A DNA stretch of 64,000 bases, from NCBI RefSeq assembly GCF_000146325.1, contig NZ_GL397067.1, forward strand, positions 1,167,660-1,231,659, given 5' to 3'. Both the position numbers and the translations under genes were made by a program. Of this stretch, positions 44,941 through 54,184 are shown in pieces (position 1 is the first letter of the stretch; the number at the start of each line of letters is the position of its first letter). This DNA is from Pediococcus acidilactici DSM 20284 (GTDB taxonomy: Bacteria > Bacillota > Bacilli > Lactobacillales > Lactobacillaceae). Below the pieces are notes generated by a model that searched no databases, was not told the origin of the DNA, and saw only the letters and a list, made by a program, of their open reading frames with translations.

Positions 44941-46446
44941 TTACAACATTTCACGCCGGTAATTCATTAATCCGTGACTAATTTCCGCCGTTTGTCCGTA
45001 AACTTTTTTATACAGGTTATACAGCTCATCGTACTTTTTAACGTTTTGGGCGTTAGGTATGTACGTCTGGTCGTACGCAACAAATCTTTCGGCACATTCA
45101 TTTAAAGAACCAAACCATCCCACACCTACAGCTGCAATCATTGCTGCACCGAGCCCGGGGCCTTGTTCATTTTTCAAGGTAACCACCTTTTTATTAAAGA
45201 TATCTGCCTGAATTTGTAGCCATAGAGCACTTTTAGCACCCCCGCCGATGGAAACAACCGTATCGAAATTACTGCCCTTCTCCGCAAAGATCCGCATGAT
45301 GTCCCTGAAGGAGAAAACAATCCCTTCTAATACTGCTCTTGTGAAGTCCTCTTTGCGATGGGTGCCGTCGATTCCGATAAAACTCCCCCGGATGTCGCCG
45401 TCCGGGTATGGAGTCCGTTCTCCAACGATGTACGGCGTAAATAGTAAGCCGTTCGCGCCCACGGTGGATTTTTTAGCCGCATTAACAAAATCAGTAAAAC
45501 TATTGTCGTTGCTAAACCGTTTCTTAAACCAACTCAGACTATATCCAGCTGCCAAGGTAACCCCCATGGTGTAATACTTATTAGGAATTGCGTGATTAAA
45601 GAAATGCAACGCTCCTTGGTAATCAACTTTCGCATTATCTTCGTACTTTAAAACTACCCCAGAGGTTCCGATTGAGGATAGCACTTGGCTAGTATTAAGG
45701 ATTCCCGCACCAATCGCGCCAGCCGCATTATCAGCTGCTCCACCAAAAACCTGAGTGTCCGTACTTAATCCTGAAAACGATGCGTAGGTTTCGCTAATTT
45801 TTCCTGCAAACCCGATCGATTCGATTAATGGAGGGAAAATTTCCATCGGTAGTTGGAATGCTTCCGCAATTTGGGAGCTCCATTTTCGATTTTCTTCGTC
45901 CAACATTACCGTGCCGGCTGCGTCAGAATATTCCATCGCAATCTTGCCGGTCATGCGATAACGAACGTAATCTTTGGGTAAAAGGAACGTAGCTGCTTCC
46001 TCAAAAATCTGAGGTTCGTGTTCTTTGACCCACAGTAATTTCGGCAAAGTAAATCCTTCGAGTGGCACGTTACGAGTGATCTTAATAAAGTCTTTTCCCA
46101 TTACATCCAAAATTTCTTTGCATTGTTGAGTAGTCCGCGTATCGTTCCATAAAATTGCCGGACGTAAAACCTGGTGATGATCATCCAGGAGGACCAATCC
46201 GTGCATCTGTCCTGAATAACTGATCCCCTTGATATCCGTTGGCTTAATTTTGTCTACCTCAATCAACCGTTTAATTGCAACGGTCGTCCCCATTACCCAG
46301 TCTTCCGGATTTTGTTCACTATATCCCGGCTCGGGCTGGCTCAAGGGATATTCCTTACTTTGTTGGGCGACAATTTTGCCCGCTTGGTCAACTGCCGAAA
46401 CCTTAACCGCACTGGTTCCTAAATCAACCCCTAAAACTACTTGCAT
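44941..46446 (-). CDS. xylB: Xylulokinase
   Basis: Phosphorylates D-xylulose to xylulose-5-phosphate for the phosphoketolase or pentose phosphate route. 501 residues of the FGGY family: [13 protein letters not shown] at the start, [15 protein letters not shown], and the C-terminal [17 protein letters not shown] signature. The ATG at 46444-46446 follows AGGAGAGG. Second gene of xylAB, with a terminator-like hairpin between the two. Confidence 0.95.
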   Translation of the reverse strand: MQVVLGVDLGTSAVKVSAVDQAGKIVAQQSKEYPLSQPEPGYSEQNPEDWVMGTTVAIKRLIEVDKIKPTDIKGISYSGQMHGLVLLDDHHQVLRPAILWNDTRTTQQCKEILDVMGKDFIKITRNVPLEGFTLPKLLWVKEHEPQIFEEAATFLLPKDYVRYRMTGKIAMEYSDAAGTVMLDEENRKWSSQIAEAFQLPMEIFPPLIESIGFAGKISETYASFSGLSTDTQVFGGAADNAAGAIGAGILNTSQVLSSIGTSGVVLKYEDNAKVDYQGALHFFNHAIPNKYYTMGVTLAAGYSLSWFKKRFSNDNSFTDFVNAAKKSTVGANGLLFTPYIVGERTPYPDGDIRGSFIGIDGTHRKEDFTRAVLEGIVFSFRDIMRIFAEKGSNFDTVVSIGGGAKSALWLQIQADIFNKKVVTLKNEQGPGLGAAMIAAVGVGWFGSLNECAERFVAYDQTYIPNAQNVKKYDELYNLYKKVYGQTAEISHGLMNYRREML

Positions 46447-46467
46447 GATATCCACCTCTCCTGATAA

Positions 46468-46491
46468 TAAAAGGGCGGCCCACGCCACCCT
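46468..46491 (-). terminator. Partial terminator between xylA and xylB
   Basis: On the minus strand AGGGTGGC, a 4-nt loop and GCCGCCCT pair over 8 bp (one G-U), followed by TTTTATTAT and then the xylB ribosome site. This would make xylB less abundant than xylA. Confidence 0.6.
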
Positions 46492-46510
46492 CTTAGTGTT
46501 TAATTAATGT

Positions 46511-47851
46511 TTATTTTCCTAACACAGTGAACATGTAGTTATTGATGGTTGCTTTCAACTGTTCTAGATGGCCAGACTTGGTTGCGGCAATTAATTCTGA
46601 TTGTGGTTTGTCGATGATATAGTTTTCAAAATCAGTAAAGTCGACTTTGCCATTTTCAAAGTCTGCACCAATCCCGGACTTGAAGGAGCTATAACGATCT
46701 TCAATTACGGAATCCAAAACGTGATCTTCAAGTAACTTAGCAGCTACCCGCAAACCTGCGGCATAGGTATCCATCCCTGCAGTGTGTGCTAAGAATAAAT
46801 CCTCCATAGTAAATGATTGCCGTCTTGGTTTAGCATCAAAGTTCAACCCACCAGTTGGTAAACCACCATTCTTAAGCATTTCATACATAACTAAGGTAGC
46901 TTCCATTACATCGTTAGGAAATTCATCAATATCCCAGCCAATCAATTTATCACCCATATTGGCATCTAAGGAACCTAACAATCCTGCGTCACGAGCTACT
47001 CGAACTTCATGTTCATAGGTATGGCCTGCTAGATAAGCGTGGTTACCTTCAAGGTTTAGCTTAAAGTCTTTATCTAAACCGTACGTCTTCAAGAAGGCAA
47101 TCGTGGTTGCGGCGTCCGTATCGTATTGATGTGAAGTTGGTTCCTTTGGTTTAGGTTCCAATAAAAATTGACCAGTGTAGCCAATTTCATTAGCGTAATC
47201 TTTAGCCATCCGGAAGAATTTCGCAATGTGATCTTGTTCCAACTTCATATCAGTATTTAATAATGATTCGTAACCTTCACGACCGCCCCAGAAGACGTAG
47301 TTGCGTGAGTTTACCCGTTTAGCAATTTCCAACGAGTGTTTAATCTGGGCCGCGGAATATGCCAAAATGTCAGCAAATGGTGCGGTTGCGCCACCAGCCA
47401 CGAAACGCGGGTTGGTAAATAAGCTGGACGTATTCCAAAGAACTTTCTTACCCGTTTCTTTCATTTTTTCAACAATCTTATCCACTACCTTGTCCAAATT
47501 GGCGTTAGTTTCCCGAAGGGTTTCACCTTCCGGAGCCAAATCCCGATCATGAAACGCAAAGTATTCGATGTTCATCTTATCTAAGAAGTCAAACATGTAA
47601 TCAACCTTAGCCAAGGCCTGTTCCATTGGATCTTTAATGTTGTCCCATGGGCGTTGAGCCGTTCCGTCTCCAAATGGGTCAACTAAACGTTGATCCATTG
47701 TGTGCCAATATGCTACGGAGAACTTCAACCACTCGCTCATTTTCTTTCCGTGAATTACTTCGTCAGGATTATAGTAGTGAAATCCATTTCCTGCTTTTAA
47801 ACCTGCTTGGTTACCCACATATTCCATTTTTTTGCGATCAAATAATGACAT
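46511..47851 (-). CDS. xylA: Xylose isomerase
   Basis: Interconverts D-xylose and D-xylulose with divalent metal. 446 residues, the length of class II enzymes, with the His101/Asp104 pair in [33 protein letters not shown] and the C-terminal metal ligand [17 protein letters not shown] lies before the ATG. First gene of xylAB, under the XylR operator and cre-like site at 47879-47927. Confidence 0.96.
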   Translation of the reverse strand: MSLFDRKKMEYVGNQAGLKAGNGFHYYNPDEVIHGKKMSEWLKFSVAYWHTMDQRLVDPFGDGTAQRPWDNIKDPMEQALAKVDYMFDFLDKMNIEYFAFHDRDLAPEGETLRETNANLDKVVDKIVEKMKETGKKVLWNTSSLFTNPRFVAGGATAPFADILAYSAAQIKHSLEIAKRVNSRNYVFWGGREGYESLLNTDMKLEQDHIAKFFRMAKDYANEIGYTGQFLLEPKPKEPTSHQYDTDAATTIAFLKTYGLDKDFKLNLEGNHAYLAGHTYEHEVRVARDAGLLGSLDANMGDKLIGWDIDEFPNDVMEATLVMYEMLKNGGLPTGGLNFDAKPRRQSFTMEDLFLAHTAGMDTYAAGLRVAAKLLEDHVLDSVIEDRYSSFKSGIGADFENGKVDFTDFENYIIDKPQSELIAATKSGHLEQLKATINNYMFTVLGK

Positions 47852-47878
47852 TTGTACATCCTTCTTTCATAAAATCCA

Positions 47879-47901
47879 GTTGGTTTTCTCAAACAACTAA
47901 C
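47879..47901 (-). promoter_or_regulatory. XylR operator at xylA
   Basis: A 23-bp imperfect dyad (arms GTTGGTTT and AACAACTAAC) lying immediately downstream of the xylA -10. It matches 20 of 23 positions of the element at 49349-49371 before the symporter gene. Confidence 0.75.
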
Positions 47902-47911
47902 CTGCACGATT

Positions 47912-47940
47912 AATGTAAACCCTTTCTTTTTAAATTGCAA
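47912..47940 (-). promoter_or_regulatory. xylA promoter with overlapping cre-like site
   Basis: On the minus strand TTGCAA (47935-47940), 17-bp spacer, TACATT (47912-47917). A cre-like AGAAAGGGTTTACA (47914-47927, two mismatches) overlaps the -10, consistent with glucose repression. Confidence 0.65.
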
Positions 47941-48111
47941 GTCCTTTTTAATCAATTGCCTTTTTTACTTTTCTGATAAGATACTAGTTGTATCATCGCT
48001 TATTTCGGCTTATTCAGCCTTCTAAGGGTTTTTGAGCGCCTCTTGAGGTGTTTTTTGGGTAGGAAACCGAACCCGGTGCTACAATTTTTAAAAACAGGAG
48101 ATATACAACAT

Positions 48112-49272
48112 ATGGCTAAATCAATTAACCAAGATGCGATGCGTGATTTAAATCTTAAATTAATGCTTCAATTTCTTTTTAATCACCCGAAAACTTCGCG
48201 CATTGAAATTGCAAATAATTTAAAGCTAAATAAATCAACCATTTCGTCCCTATACGCGACTCTGAACCGGATGGGTTATGTGCGAGAAATTGGACACGGC
48301 GATAGTTCTAGAAGCGGGGGACGGCGCCCTATTCTAATTAAATTTAATCGTCATTATGGTTACACCGTGAGTTTCGAACTCGGACACCATCATTTACGGA
48401 TGATGACCAACTGGTTGACCGGGGAGAAGATTTCTTTTTATTCCATCCCGGTAATCGATAAAGATATTTATGAAATTGTCGAAATCATGAAGGAGCGGAT
48501 TCGTTCAATTTCAATTCCAACTGCTGAACACCAATTAATGGGAATTTCAGTTGCCATTAATGGCATTGTTGACCATAACCAAATCATTGATTCGCCCTTT
48601 ATCGACATGCAAAATGTGGACTTAGCACAGAGCCTTACAGAATTCCACGTTCCAGTTTTTATCGAAAATGAAGCTAATCTAGCGGCCATCGCTACCCGGG
48701 ACTACATGACTGATCACAAGTTTAAAAACCTAATTGCACTAGATGTCCACAATGGGATCGGCGCTGGAATTATTATTAACGACCGCCTTTACCACGGCCA
48801 ATTAGGGCGAGCAGGTGAAATTGGTCGTTCCCTATTTTTCCCTGGCTTTGCTTCTAGTCCAACGATGAAAATCGAAAAATTATATAGTGAAGACGCAATC
48901 ATTAAAAAATTTGGGCAGCTAAAACGAACCCCTTACGTTGATCGCCAGCAATTCCTTGAATACTATCGGGCCGATGATCAGGTAGCCATTAAAATCATGA
49001 ACGAGTTCACCGAAGCCGTGGTTTACCTGCTTTTCAACGTCAGTCAAATCTTCAGCCCCGAACTAGTTAGTTTACAGTCGCGAATTATCGGTGAAATTCC
49101 GCAGTTGATGACTAAAATAATTAGGAAATATGAGGAGCTCGCTGGGGCTAATTCGCCAACTAAAATACAGCTTTCACAGATGATTGAAGACGCTCCATTA
49201 TATGGAGGTGCATCGTTGCTAACTCACCATCTACTGGGGCTTGAGCACTACCACCTGCAGATGAAAATTTAA
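48112..49272 (+). CDS. xylR: XylR, ROK family xylose repressor
   Basis: A 386-residue repressor: N-terminal winged HTH (RIEIANNLKLNKSTISSLYATLNRMGYV, about 29-56) and a ROK sugar-sensing domain (DVHNGIGAGIIINDRLYHGQLGRAGEIG). The zinc-binding CxCGxxGC of many ROK proteins is absent. The ATG at 48112 was chosen because AGGAGA lies 10 nt before it. Divergent from xylA, next to both operators it is expected to bind. Confidence 0.92.
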   Translation: MAKSINQDAMRDLNLKLMLQFLFNHPKTSRIEIANNLKLNKSTISSLYATLNRMGYVREIGHGDSSRSGGRRPILIKFNRHYGYTVSFELGHHHLRMMTNWLTGEKISFYSIPVIDKDIYEIVEIMKERIRSISIPTAEHQLMGISVAINGIVDHNQIIDSPFIDMQNVDLAQSLTEFHVPVFIENEANLAAIATRDYMTDHKFKNLIALDVHNGIGAGIIINDRLYHGQLGRAGEIGRSLFFPGFASSPTMKIEKLYSEDAIIKKFGQLKRTPYVDRQQFLEYYRADDQVAIKIMNEFTEAVVYLLFNVSQIFSPELVSLQSRIIGEIPQLMTKIIRKYEELAGANSPTKIQLSQMIEDAPLYGGASLLTHHLLGLEHYHLQMKI

Positions 49273-49291
49273 ATTATTCGAAAATTATTTT

Positions 49292-49307
49292 TTGGAACCG
49301 CTTGCAT
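49292..49307 (+). promoter_or_regulatory. cre-like site before the xylose symporter gene
   Basis: TTGGAACCGCTTGCAT fits the relaxed CcpA consensus WTGNAANCGNWNNCA. Its end overlaps a possible -35 (TTGCAT, then 17 bp to TTAATT). Confidence 0.55.
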
Positions 49308-49348
49308 TTTTAGAAATATATGTTTTAATTAATGTGTTTACAATTTAC

Positions 49349-49371
49349 ATTAGTTTTCTCAGACAACTAAC
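49349..49371 (+). promoter_or_regulatory. XylR operator at the symporter gene
   Basis: A 23-bp dyad with arms TTAGTT and AACTAA, 32 bp before the ATG, closely matching the xylA operator in sequence and orientation to its gene. Confidence 0.75.
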
Positions 49372-49402
49372 TGCCAATATATTTAGGAATGAGGAATAAC
49401 TA

Positions 49403-50758
49403 ATGAAAAAAGTATCCGCAAGTTTCATATATTTCTTCGGTGCTTTAGGTGGTTTACTGTTTGGTTATGATACCGGGGTAATCTCCGGCGCCATACTATT
49501 CATTGAAAAACAAATGCACTTGGACGCCTGGCAACAAGGCTGGGTCGTTAGTGCCGTCCTCCTAGGCGCCATGTTAGGTTCGGTAATTATTGGGCCCTCT
49601 TCAGACCGCTTTGGTCGTAAGAAGTTACTACTATTGTCTGCAATTATTTTCTTCTTAGGTTCAATCGGCTCAGCTTTTGCTGCTGGGTTCTGGACGTTAA
49701 TTTTATCGCGAATCATTTTAGGGATGGCCGTTGGGGCAGCTTCCGCATTAATTCCAACCTACTTAGCGGAATTAGCGCCAGCAGAAAAACGGGGAACTGT
49801 CTCCAGCCTCTTCCAATTAATGGTAATGACCGGAATTTTGATCGCCTACATTACCAACTACACATTCTCTGGGATGTACACTGGTTGGCGCTGGATGCTT
49901 GGTTTTGCCGCCATCCCTTCCGCATTGCTCTTCCTTGGAGGATTAGTTTTACCAGAAAGTCCCCGTTTCTTAGTTAAAACGGGTGATACCAAAGAAGCTA
50001 AGCATGTTTTAGGACAGATGAATAACCATAATCAAGCGGTCGTTGATAAAGAACTCGTCCAAATTCAAGAACAGGCTACACTTGAAAAGGGTGGGTTAAA
50101 AGAATTATTTAGTCAGTTCGTTCGACCAGCGTTAATCATTGCGATTGGCTTAACCATTTTCCAACAGGTAATGGGATGCAATACCGTACTTTACTACGCA
50201 CCAACCATTTTCACTGACGCTGGATTTGGGGTTAATGCTGCGTTGATTGCACATATTGGAATTGGAATCTTTAACGTAATCGTTACCGCCGTGGCAGTAG
50301 CAATTATGGATAAAATTGATCGCCGAAAGATGCTTTTCTGGGGTGGTTTCTTTATGGGGATTTCGTTGCTAGTAATGAGTTACGGACTTAAATACTCCCA
50401 CAGCTCGTTTACTGCAGCGGTAATTGCCGTAGTCGCCATGACCGTTTATATTGCGGTCTTCTCTGCAACTTGGGGACCTGTAATGTGGGTAATGATCGGT
50501 GAAATCTTCCCGCTAAATATTCGGGGATTAGGAAATTCATTTGGTAGTTTTGTTAACTGGACTGCGAATGCGGTCGTTTCGTTAACCTTCCCATCATTGC
50601 TAAACATGTTTGGAAAAGGCAGCCTCTTTATTGGTTATGCCGCCCTCTGTTTCTTAGCAATGTGGTTTGTTTACGCTAAAGTCTTTGAAACCCGTAACCG
50701 CTCGCTAGAAGATATTGAAGCAGAATTGCGGAAGAACGACAAACGGGTTGAGGATTAG
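49403..50758 (+). CDS. xylT: Xylose:H+ symporter (MFS sugar porter)
   Basis: A 451-residue, 12-helix sugar porter. Signatures: FGYDTGVISGAILF, DRFGRKK, PESPRFLVK, QQVMGCNTVLYYAPTIF and the closing PETKNRSLE-like ETRNRSLEDIE. It imports xylose (or arabinose) under XylR control. GAGGAATAAC precedes the ATG. The mutarotase gene follows 10 nt after its stop, so both are one transcript. Confidence 0.9.
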   Translation: MKKVSASFIYFFGALGGLLFGYDTGVISGAILFIEKQMHLDAWQQGWVVSAVLLGAMLGSVIIGPSSDRFGRKKLLLLSAIIFFLGSIGSAFAAGFWTLILSRIILGMAVGAASALIPTYLAELAPAEKRGTVSSLFQLMVMTGILIAYITNYTFSGMYTGWRWMLGFAAIPSALLFLGGLVLPESPRFLVKTGDTKEAKHVLGQMNNHNQAVVDKELVQIQEQATLEKGGLKELFSQFVRPALIIAIGLTIFQQVMGCNTVLYYAPTIFTDAGFGVNAALIAHIGIGIFNVIVTAVAVAIMDKIDRRKMLFWGGFFMGISLLVMSYGLKYSHSSFTAAVIAVVAMTVYIAVFSATWGPVMWVMIGEIFPLNIRGLGNSFGSFVNWTANAVVSLTFPSLLNMFGKGSLFIGYAALCFLAMWFVYAKVFETRNRSLEDIEAELRKNDKRVED

Positions 50759-50768
50759 GAGCAAAATC

Positions 50769-51809
50769 ATGAAAGTAAATATTGATGATTTTGACGAATA
50801 CCAAGGCAAGTCGGTAAAAAAGATTACGCTAGCTAACGACCGTCAAGTCCAAATCTCGCTATTATCGCAAGGTGCATTGTGGCACGAATTCTTAGTTCCT
50901 AGTTCAGCTACTTGCAGTAATGACAATTTAATCTTAAATTTTGCCCATACTGCTGACTATTATCAAAACCCATTTTACTTAGGAATGAGTATTGGTCGGA
51001 CAGGCGGACGGATTAGTAAAGGGAGCTTTACGCAAGGTGAACAGCTAATTCAACTGCCGCAAAACGAGGGAGCAAACAATTTACATGGTGGACCTCGTGG
51101 TTTTCATAGTTATAACTGGAGCTTCGATACCCAGACCAAAACTGATTCCGCAAGCGTAACGTTTGAAAATTCTATTAAAGCTGAAAGTGACGGTTATCCT
51201 GGTGACTTAAAGGTGGCAATCACCTACACGTTGAATAATCTCAATCAGGTAATTATCCAGTATCACGGTCAGGCATTCGACCAACCCGTGTTATTCAACC
51301 CTACTAACCACGTTTATTTTAATTTGACGGGAAATGCTGATATTTTAGATCATGAGCTCCAGTTAAATAGCCACGAACGGTTAGCGGTTAATCAGCAAAA
51401 ATTACCTACGGGAGAATTCAAGGCAACGGTTGGTACTCCGTTTGACTTCAGCCATTTTAAACCCTTAGCTAGCTGTATCAACGGCTTACAAGATACTACT
51501 GAAAAGGGGTTGGACGATGTCTACGTAGTCGATAATGAGGTGCCTGCTCCCGCAGCGGTACTCCGAGCACCAACGGCTAATCGTCAAGTTAAAATTTATT
51601 CTGCACGAAAGGGTCTGGTAGTTTTCACTGCTAATTCGTTCACCGCGGATATGCCCCTAACAAACGGAGCCGGCCATCCTTATCAAGGGATTGCCTTAGA
51701 AACCCAAACGCTCCCAGACAGCGTTCACCATACTAACTTTGGTAATATAGTGCTTCCAGCACATCAAGTGGTGGATTATCAGACGGTTTATCAGTACTCA
51801 GAAATTTAA
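50769..51809 (+). CDS. galM: Aldose 1-epimerase (mutarotase)
   Basis: A 346-residue cytosolic epimerase converting between alpha and beta anomers so that the isomerase receives its preferred form. It shows LGMSIGRTGGRISKG, NNLHGGPRGFH, NPTNHVYFNLTG with catalytic His, and the base Glu in GIALETQTLPD. AGGAGC lies before the ATG at 50769. Co-transcribed with the symporter; for xylose rather than galactose by context. Confidence 0.92.
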   Translation: MKVNIDDFDEYQGKSVKKITLANDRQVQISLLSQGALWHEFLVPSSATCSNDNLILNFAHTADYYQNPFYLGMSIGRTGGRISKGSFTQGEQLIQLPQNEGANNLHGGPRGFHSYNWSFDTQTKTDSASVTFENSIKAESDGYPGDLKVAITYTLNNLNQVIIQYHGQAFDQPVLFNPTNHVYFNLTGNADILDHELQLNSHERLAVNQQKLPTGEFKATVGTPFDFSHFKPLASCINGLQDTTEKGLDDVYVVDNEVPAPAAVLRAPTANRQVKIYSARKGLVVFTANSFTADMPLTNGAGHPYQGIALETQTLPDSVHHTNFGNIVLPAHQVVDYQTVYQYSEI

Positions 51810-51836
51810 ATATTCCCTTTATTTCTAATAAAATAA

Positions 51837-51940
51837 CTTGGTACATTTTGTTAATGTGCCAAGCCAGAAGCGTTTTATACGCATTCTACAAAAAAGCGGT
51901 TAGAAAGGACCATCTGGTTCTTCCTAACCGCTTTGCTTAT
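51837..51940. terminator. Two hairpins between galM and the DUF2922 gene
   Basis: CTTGGTACATT/AATGTGCCAAG (51837-51863) follows galM. AAAGCGGTTAG/CTAACCGCTTT (51893-51934) has a T-run on the minus strand and ends the DUF2922 unit, probably serving both directions. Confidence 0.75.
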
Positions 51941-51943
51941 TTT

Positions 51944-52171
51944 CTATAGTTTATTGTCATCGAAAATTGGTTCATGCAAGGTTTCCACGTATTGGGCTGC
52001 TTTGGGGGTCACATAAAGCAATTGGCCTTCTTTTTGGAAAAGCTTAGTGTCAATCATCTTTTCCATTGCTAAACGTACCGTACCCTCGTCGAGGTCTTGT
52101 TTTGCATACTTTAACTTCAAGTGTTGCGTCTTTCCCGCAGCGTTCAAAAATTCTAAATCTAGTTGTTTCAT
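51944..52171 (-). CDS. DUF2922 family protein
   Basis: A 75-residue small protein (MKQLDLEFLNAAGKTQHLKL...) with a beta-rich N-terminal half, fitting DUF2922. Function unknown. It lies 55 nt after a DUF1659 gene, its usual partner. The ATG at 52169-52171 was chosen for GGGAGG upstream. Confidence 0.75.
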   Translation of the reverse strand: MKQLDLEFLNAAGKTQHLKLKYAKQDLDEGTVRLAMEKMIDTKLFQKEGQLLYVTPKAAQYVETLHEPIFDDNKL

Positions 52172-52226
52172 CAAATGAACCTCCCATTTATTTTTATGCG
52201 ATATATAAATCAACGTTCTGATTATT

Positions 52227-52433
52227 TTAATTTAAAGTTACTTGCTCCGTGGTGACGACTTGTGCTTCCGTCACTTCATCATCCAAAAGCATTTCGAGCG
52301 CCCGTGCTAATTCTTCCACTTGTACGGCGCTGACGTCTTTATCCACGTTGGCAAAGGAACGGCGCACCTTCTTATCGTGTCCTGCTCCTTCCATTGTGAA
52401 GTTGATTCCCGTCTTTAACCAAGTTTTTTGCAT
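52227..52433 (-). CDS. DUF1659 family protein
   Basis: A 68-residue small protein (MQKTWLKTGINFTMEGAG...) with a helical centre (VEELARALEMLLDDEV), fitting DUF1659. Function unknown. First gene of a two-gene unit with DUF2922; GAGGACAG precedes the ATG. Confidence 0.75.
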   Translation of the reverse strand: MQKTWLKTGINFTMEGAGHDKKVRRSFANVDKDVSAVQVEELARALEMLLDDEVTEAQVVTTEQVTLN

Positions 52434-52696
52434 TTCACTGTCCTCTTTTCTTAAATATTGAATTAGTAAGTGTCGCGACGCCTTACATTTACTAATAACA
52501 ATCGAGCAGCAAAAAAGTAAACCTGTTTTCTAAAATTTATCACTGTTTTTTTGGGGGTTATTTATACAGCTAAACTCGCCAGTTCGATTACCGCATAAAA
52601 ATAAAACCCCGTCAATCAAACAAAATCCCGTTATTTAAAGAAAAACTTATCGTATCATAATAAGAAAATAATTAATAAAAACATAAATAAAATCTA

Positions 52697-52725
52697 TTGA
52701 CAACGTTTTTACAACACGCTATATT
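52697..52725 (+). promoter_or_regulatory. Near-consensus promoter of an orphan RNA locus
   Basis: TTGACA (52697-52702), 17-bp spacer, TATATT (52720-52725), in an AT-rich stretch. No gene follows within 300 bp on this strand. Confidence 0.75.
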
Positions 52726-52731
52726 ATTAGT

Positions 52732-52930
52732 TGTACAGAGAGCCCGTTCCCTGTACTGAGTGTTTAAGTTATATCATTTTTTCCTGTAGCTGATTCTTCT
52801 ACCCAAGGAGTTGGCTACTTCATCTCCTTTTTTTACTTTCTTTCAATAAGACTTCTTCAAACTGAAGTCCTGTCTCGTACTGGGACAACGCTAAAGAGGT
52901 TGGTACTATAACATACCAACCTCTTTTTAT
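52732..52930 (+). ncRNA. Candidate small RNA (about 100 or 200 nt)
   Basis: Predicted start near 52732. The 5' end forms a perfect hairpin GTACAG/CTGTAC (52733-52756). Next, GTAGC (52786-52790) can pair with GCTAC (52814-52818), and TTCTT with AAGGA inside it; this excludes a terminator made by AAGGAG (52805-52810) and CTCCTT (52824-52829) before seven T. Beyond it lie GACTTC/GAAGTC (52850-52869) and a strong second terminator, AAGAGGTTGGTA/TACCAACCTCTT plus TTT (52893-52930). No start codon with a ribosome site opens a plausible peptide. It ends facing nagA. Not recognised as a known RNA class. Confidence 0.6.
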
Positions 52931-52960
52931 TGATCAAAAGGTCCTCATTAATGCAGCACC

Positions 52961-53000
52961 AAAAAGGCTAGGAGCCCCTTACAGGAGTTTCCTAGCCTTC
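52961..53000 (-). terminator. Terminator of the amino-sugar PTS operon
   Basis: Arms AAGGCTAGGA and TCCTAGCCTT with a T-run on the minus strand, 30 nt after the nagA stop. Confidence 0.85.
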
Positions 53001-53028
53001 GTTTCATGTGATTAAGGTAGTTAGTTTG

Positions 53029-54174
53029 TTAACCAAATACTTTAACCCCGTCTAAATACGTCTTGTTCAAGTTCAATTCGTGGTCAAGTACGATGAAGTC
53101 GGCATCCCGACCTGGTAAAATATGGCCACATTGATCGCCAACGCCTGCACTATCGGCAGCATTAGCTGAAGCCATGGTAATTACCTGTTCAGGTGTGGCT
53201 ACGTTCCAATCCACCACGTTCTTAACCGCGTCCTTCAACAATAGAATGCTACCAGCCAAACTATCGCTGCCATCCGTTAGCCGGGCCGTCCCGTTGGCTA
53301 CTTTAACTGGGAATTCTCCCAAAATATAGTCGCCGTCTGGCATTAAACCTGCCTTCATACAGTCGGTTACCAAAGCAACGTTTTGGTAAGTCTTGGTTTG
53401 CATCAAGATTTTAACGACGTATGGGTTAACGTGGTGCCCGTCACAAATTAATTCATCGGTCACCCCATCTAAACTCATTGCCGCGCCGGCCATCCCTGGC
53501 TCGCGGTGATTAAGTCCACTCATTCCATTAAAGGTATGGGTAAACATCGTCGCGCCCGCCTCTACACAGGCTTTGGCTTGGTCAAAGGTCGCATCGCTGT
53601 GCCCTAAGGCAACCACCACGCCTTCGGAACTAATCTTAGCGGTAAATTCTACCGCCCCGTCTCGTTCAGGAGCAATCGAAATTTTCCGGATCATCCCTTG
53701 GGCGGCGCTTTGCCAAGCATGAAATTCGTCAACACTCGGATTTTCAAAATACTTTGGATTTTGGGCACCCTTGTGTTTTTCGGTGTAGTAAGGTCCTTCA
53801 AAATGGATCCCTTGAACCTTGGCACCTTCAAAGTCGTCCACGTGGTCACTAATCGTTTGGACCACCTGCTTCAATTGGTCTGAACTAGCAGTTAAAGTAG
53901 TCGGTAGCCACGAAGTTACCCCGCATTCCAACAATCCCTTAGACATGGCGTCGATCCCTTCAGCATCGGCATCCATCACATCATGGTTCAACAACCCATG
54001 GATGTGCGTATCAACCAATCCGGGAGCTATCCATTGATCACCGTAGTCCACAATTTTGCCGGTAGGCTTTTCCTTTTGGTAACGCCCAAACTTACCGTCA
54101 ATTACTGGCAAGTAGCCGCCCATTTCGACGTTGCTGCCTAAGAAAAATTTTGCTGCGTGAATATAGTATTCCAA
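53029..54174 (-). CDS. nagA: N-acetylglucosamine-6-phosphate deacetylase
   Basis: Removes acetate from N-acetylhexosamine 6-phosphate. 381 residues of the amidohydrolase fold, with DTHIHGLLNHD, the metal Glu in IHFEGPYYTEKHKGAQ, LGHSDATF and the catalytic Asp region LTDGSDSLAGS. Start is TTG at 54172-54174, 7 nt after AGGAG. Last gene of the PTS operon, 10 nt after the AgaS-like gene. Confidence 0.93.
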   Translation of the reverse strand: MEYYIHAAKFFLGSNVEMGGYLPVIDGKFGRYQKEKPTGKIVDYGDQWIAPGLVDTHIHGLLNHDVMDADAEGIDAMSKGLLECGVTSWLPTTLTASSDQLKQVVQTISDHVDDFEGAKVQGIHFEGPYYTEKHKGAQNPKYFENPSVDEFHAWQSAAQGMIRKISIAPERDGAVEFTAKISSEGVVVALGHSDATFDQAKACVEAGATMFTHTFNGMSGLNHREPGMAGAAMSLDGVTDELICDGHHVNPYVVKILMQTKTYQNVALVTDCMKAGLMPDGDYILGEFPVKVANGTARLTDGSDSLAGSILLLKDAVKNVVDWNVATPEQVITMASANAADSAGVGDQCGHILPGRDADFIVLDHELNLNKTYLDGVKVFG

Positions 54175-54184
54175 AATATCGCTC

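Noticed and set aside
48034-48056. Terminator in the xylR leader (CCTCTTGAGG followed by six T)
   Set aside because: The stem is only about five pairs with a tiny loop, too weak to call a terminator; it might still be a minor attenuator.
52732-52800. Type I toxin-antitoxin pair at the same locus
   Set aside because: Neither strand opens a short hydrophobic peptide with a ribosome site; the only frames start at TTG or GTG without one.
52732-52930. tracrRNA, T-box leader or 6S RNA at the orphan RNA locus
   Set aside because: There is no cas gene or repeat array, no T-box AGGGTGGNACCGCG motif or downstream amino acid gene, and the ends do not pair in the long closing stem expected for 6S RNA.
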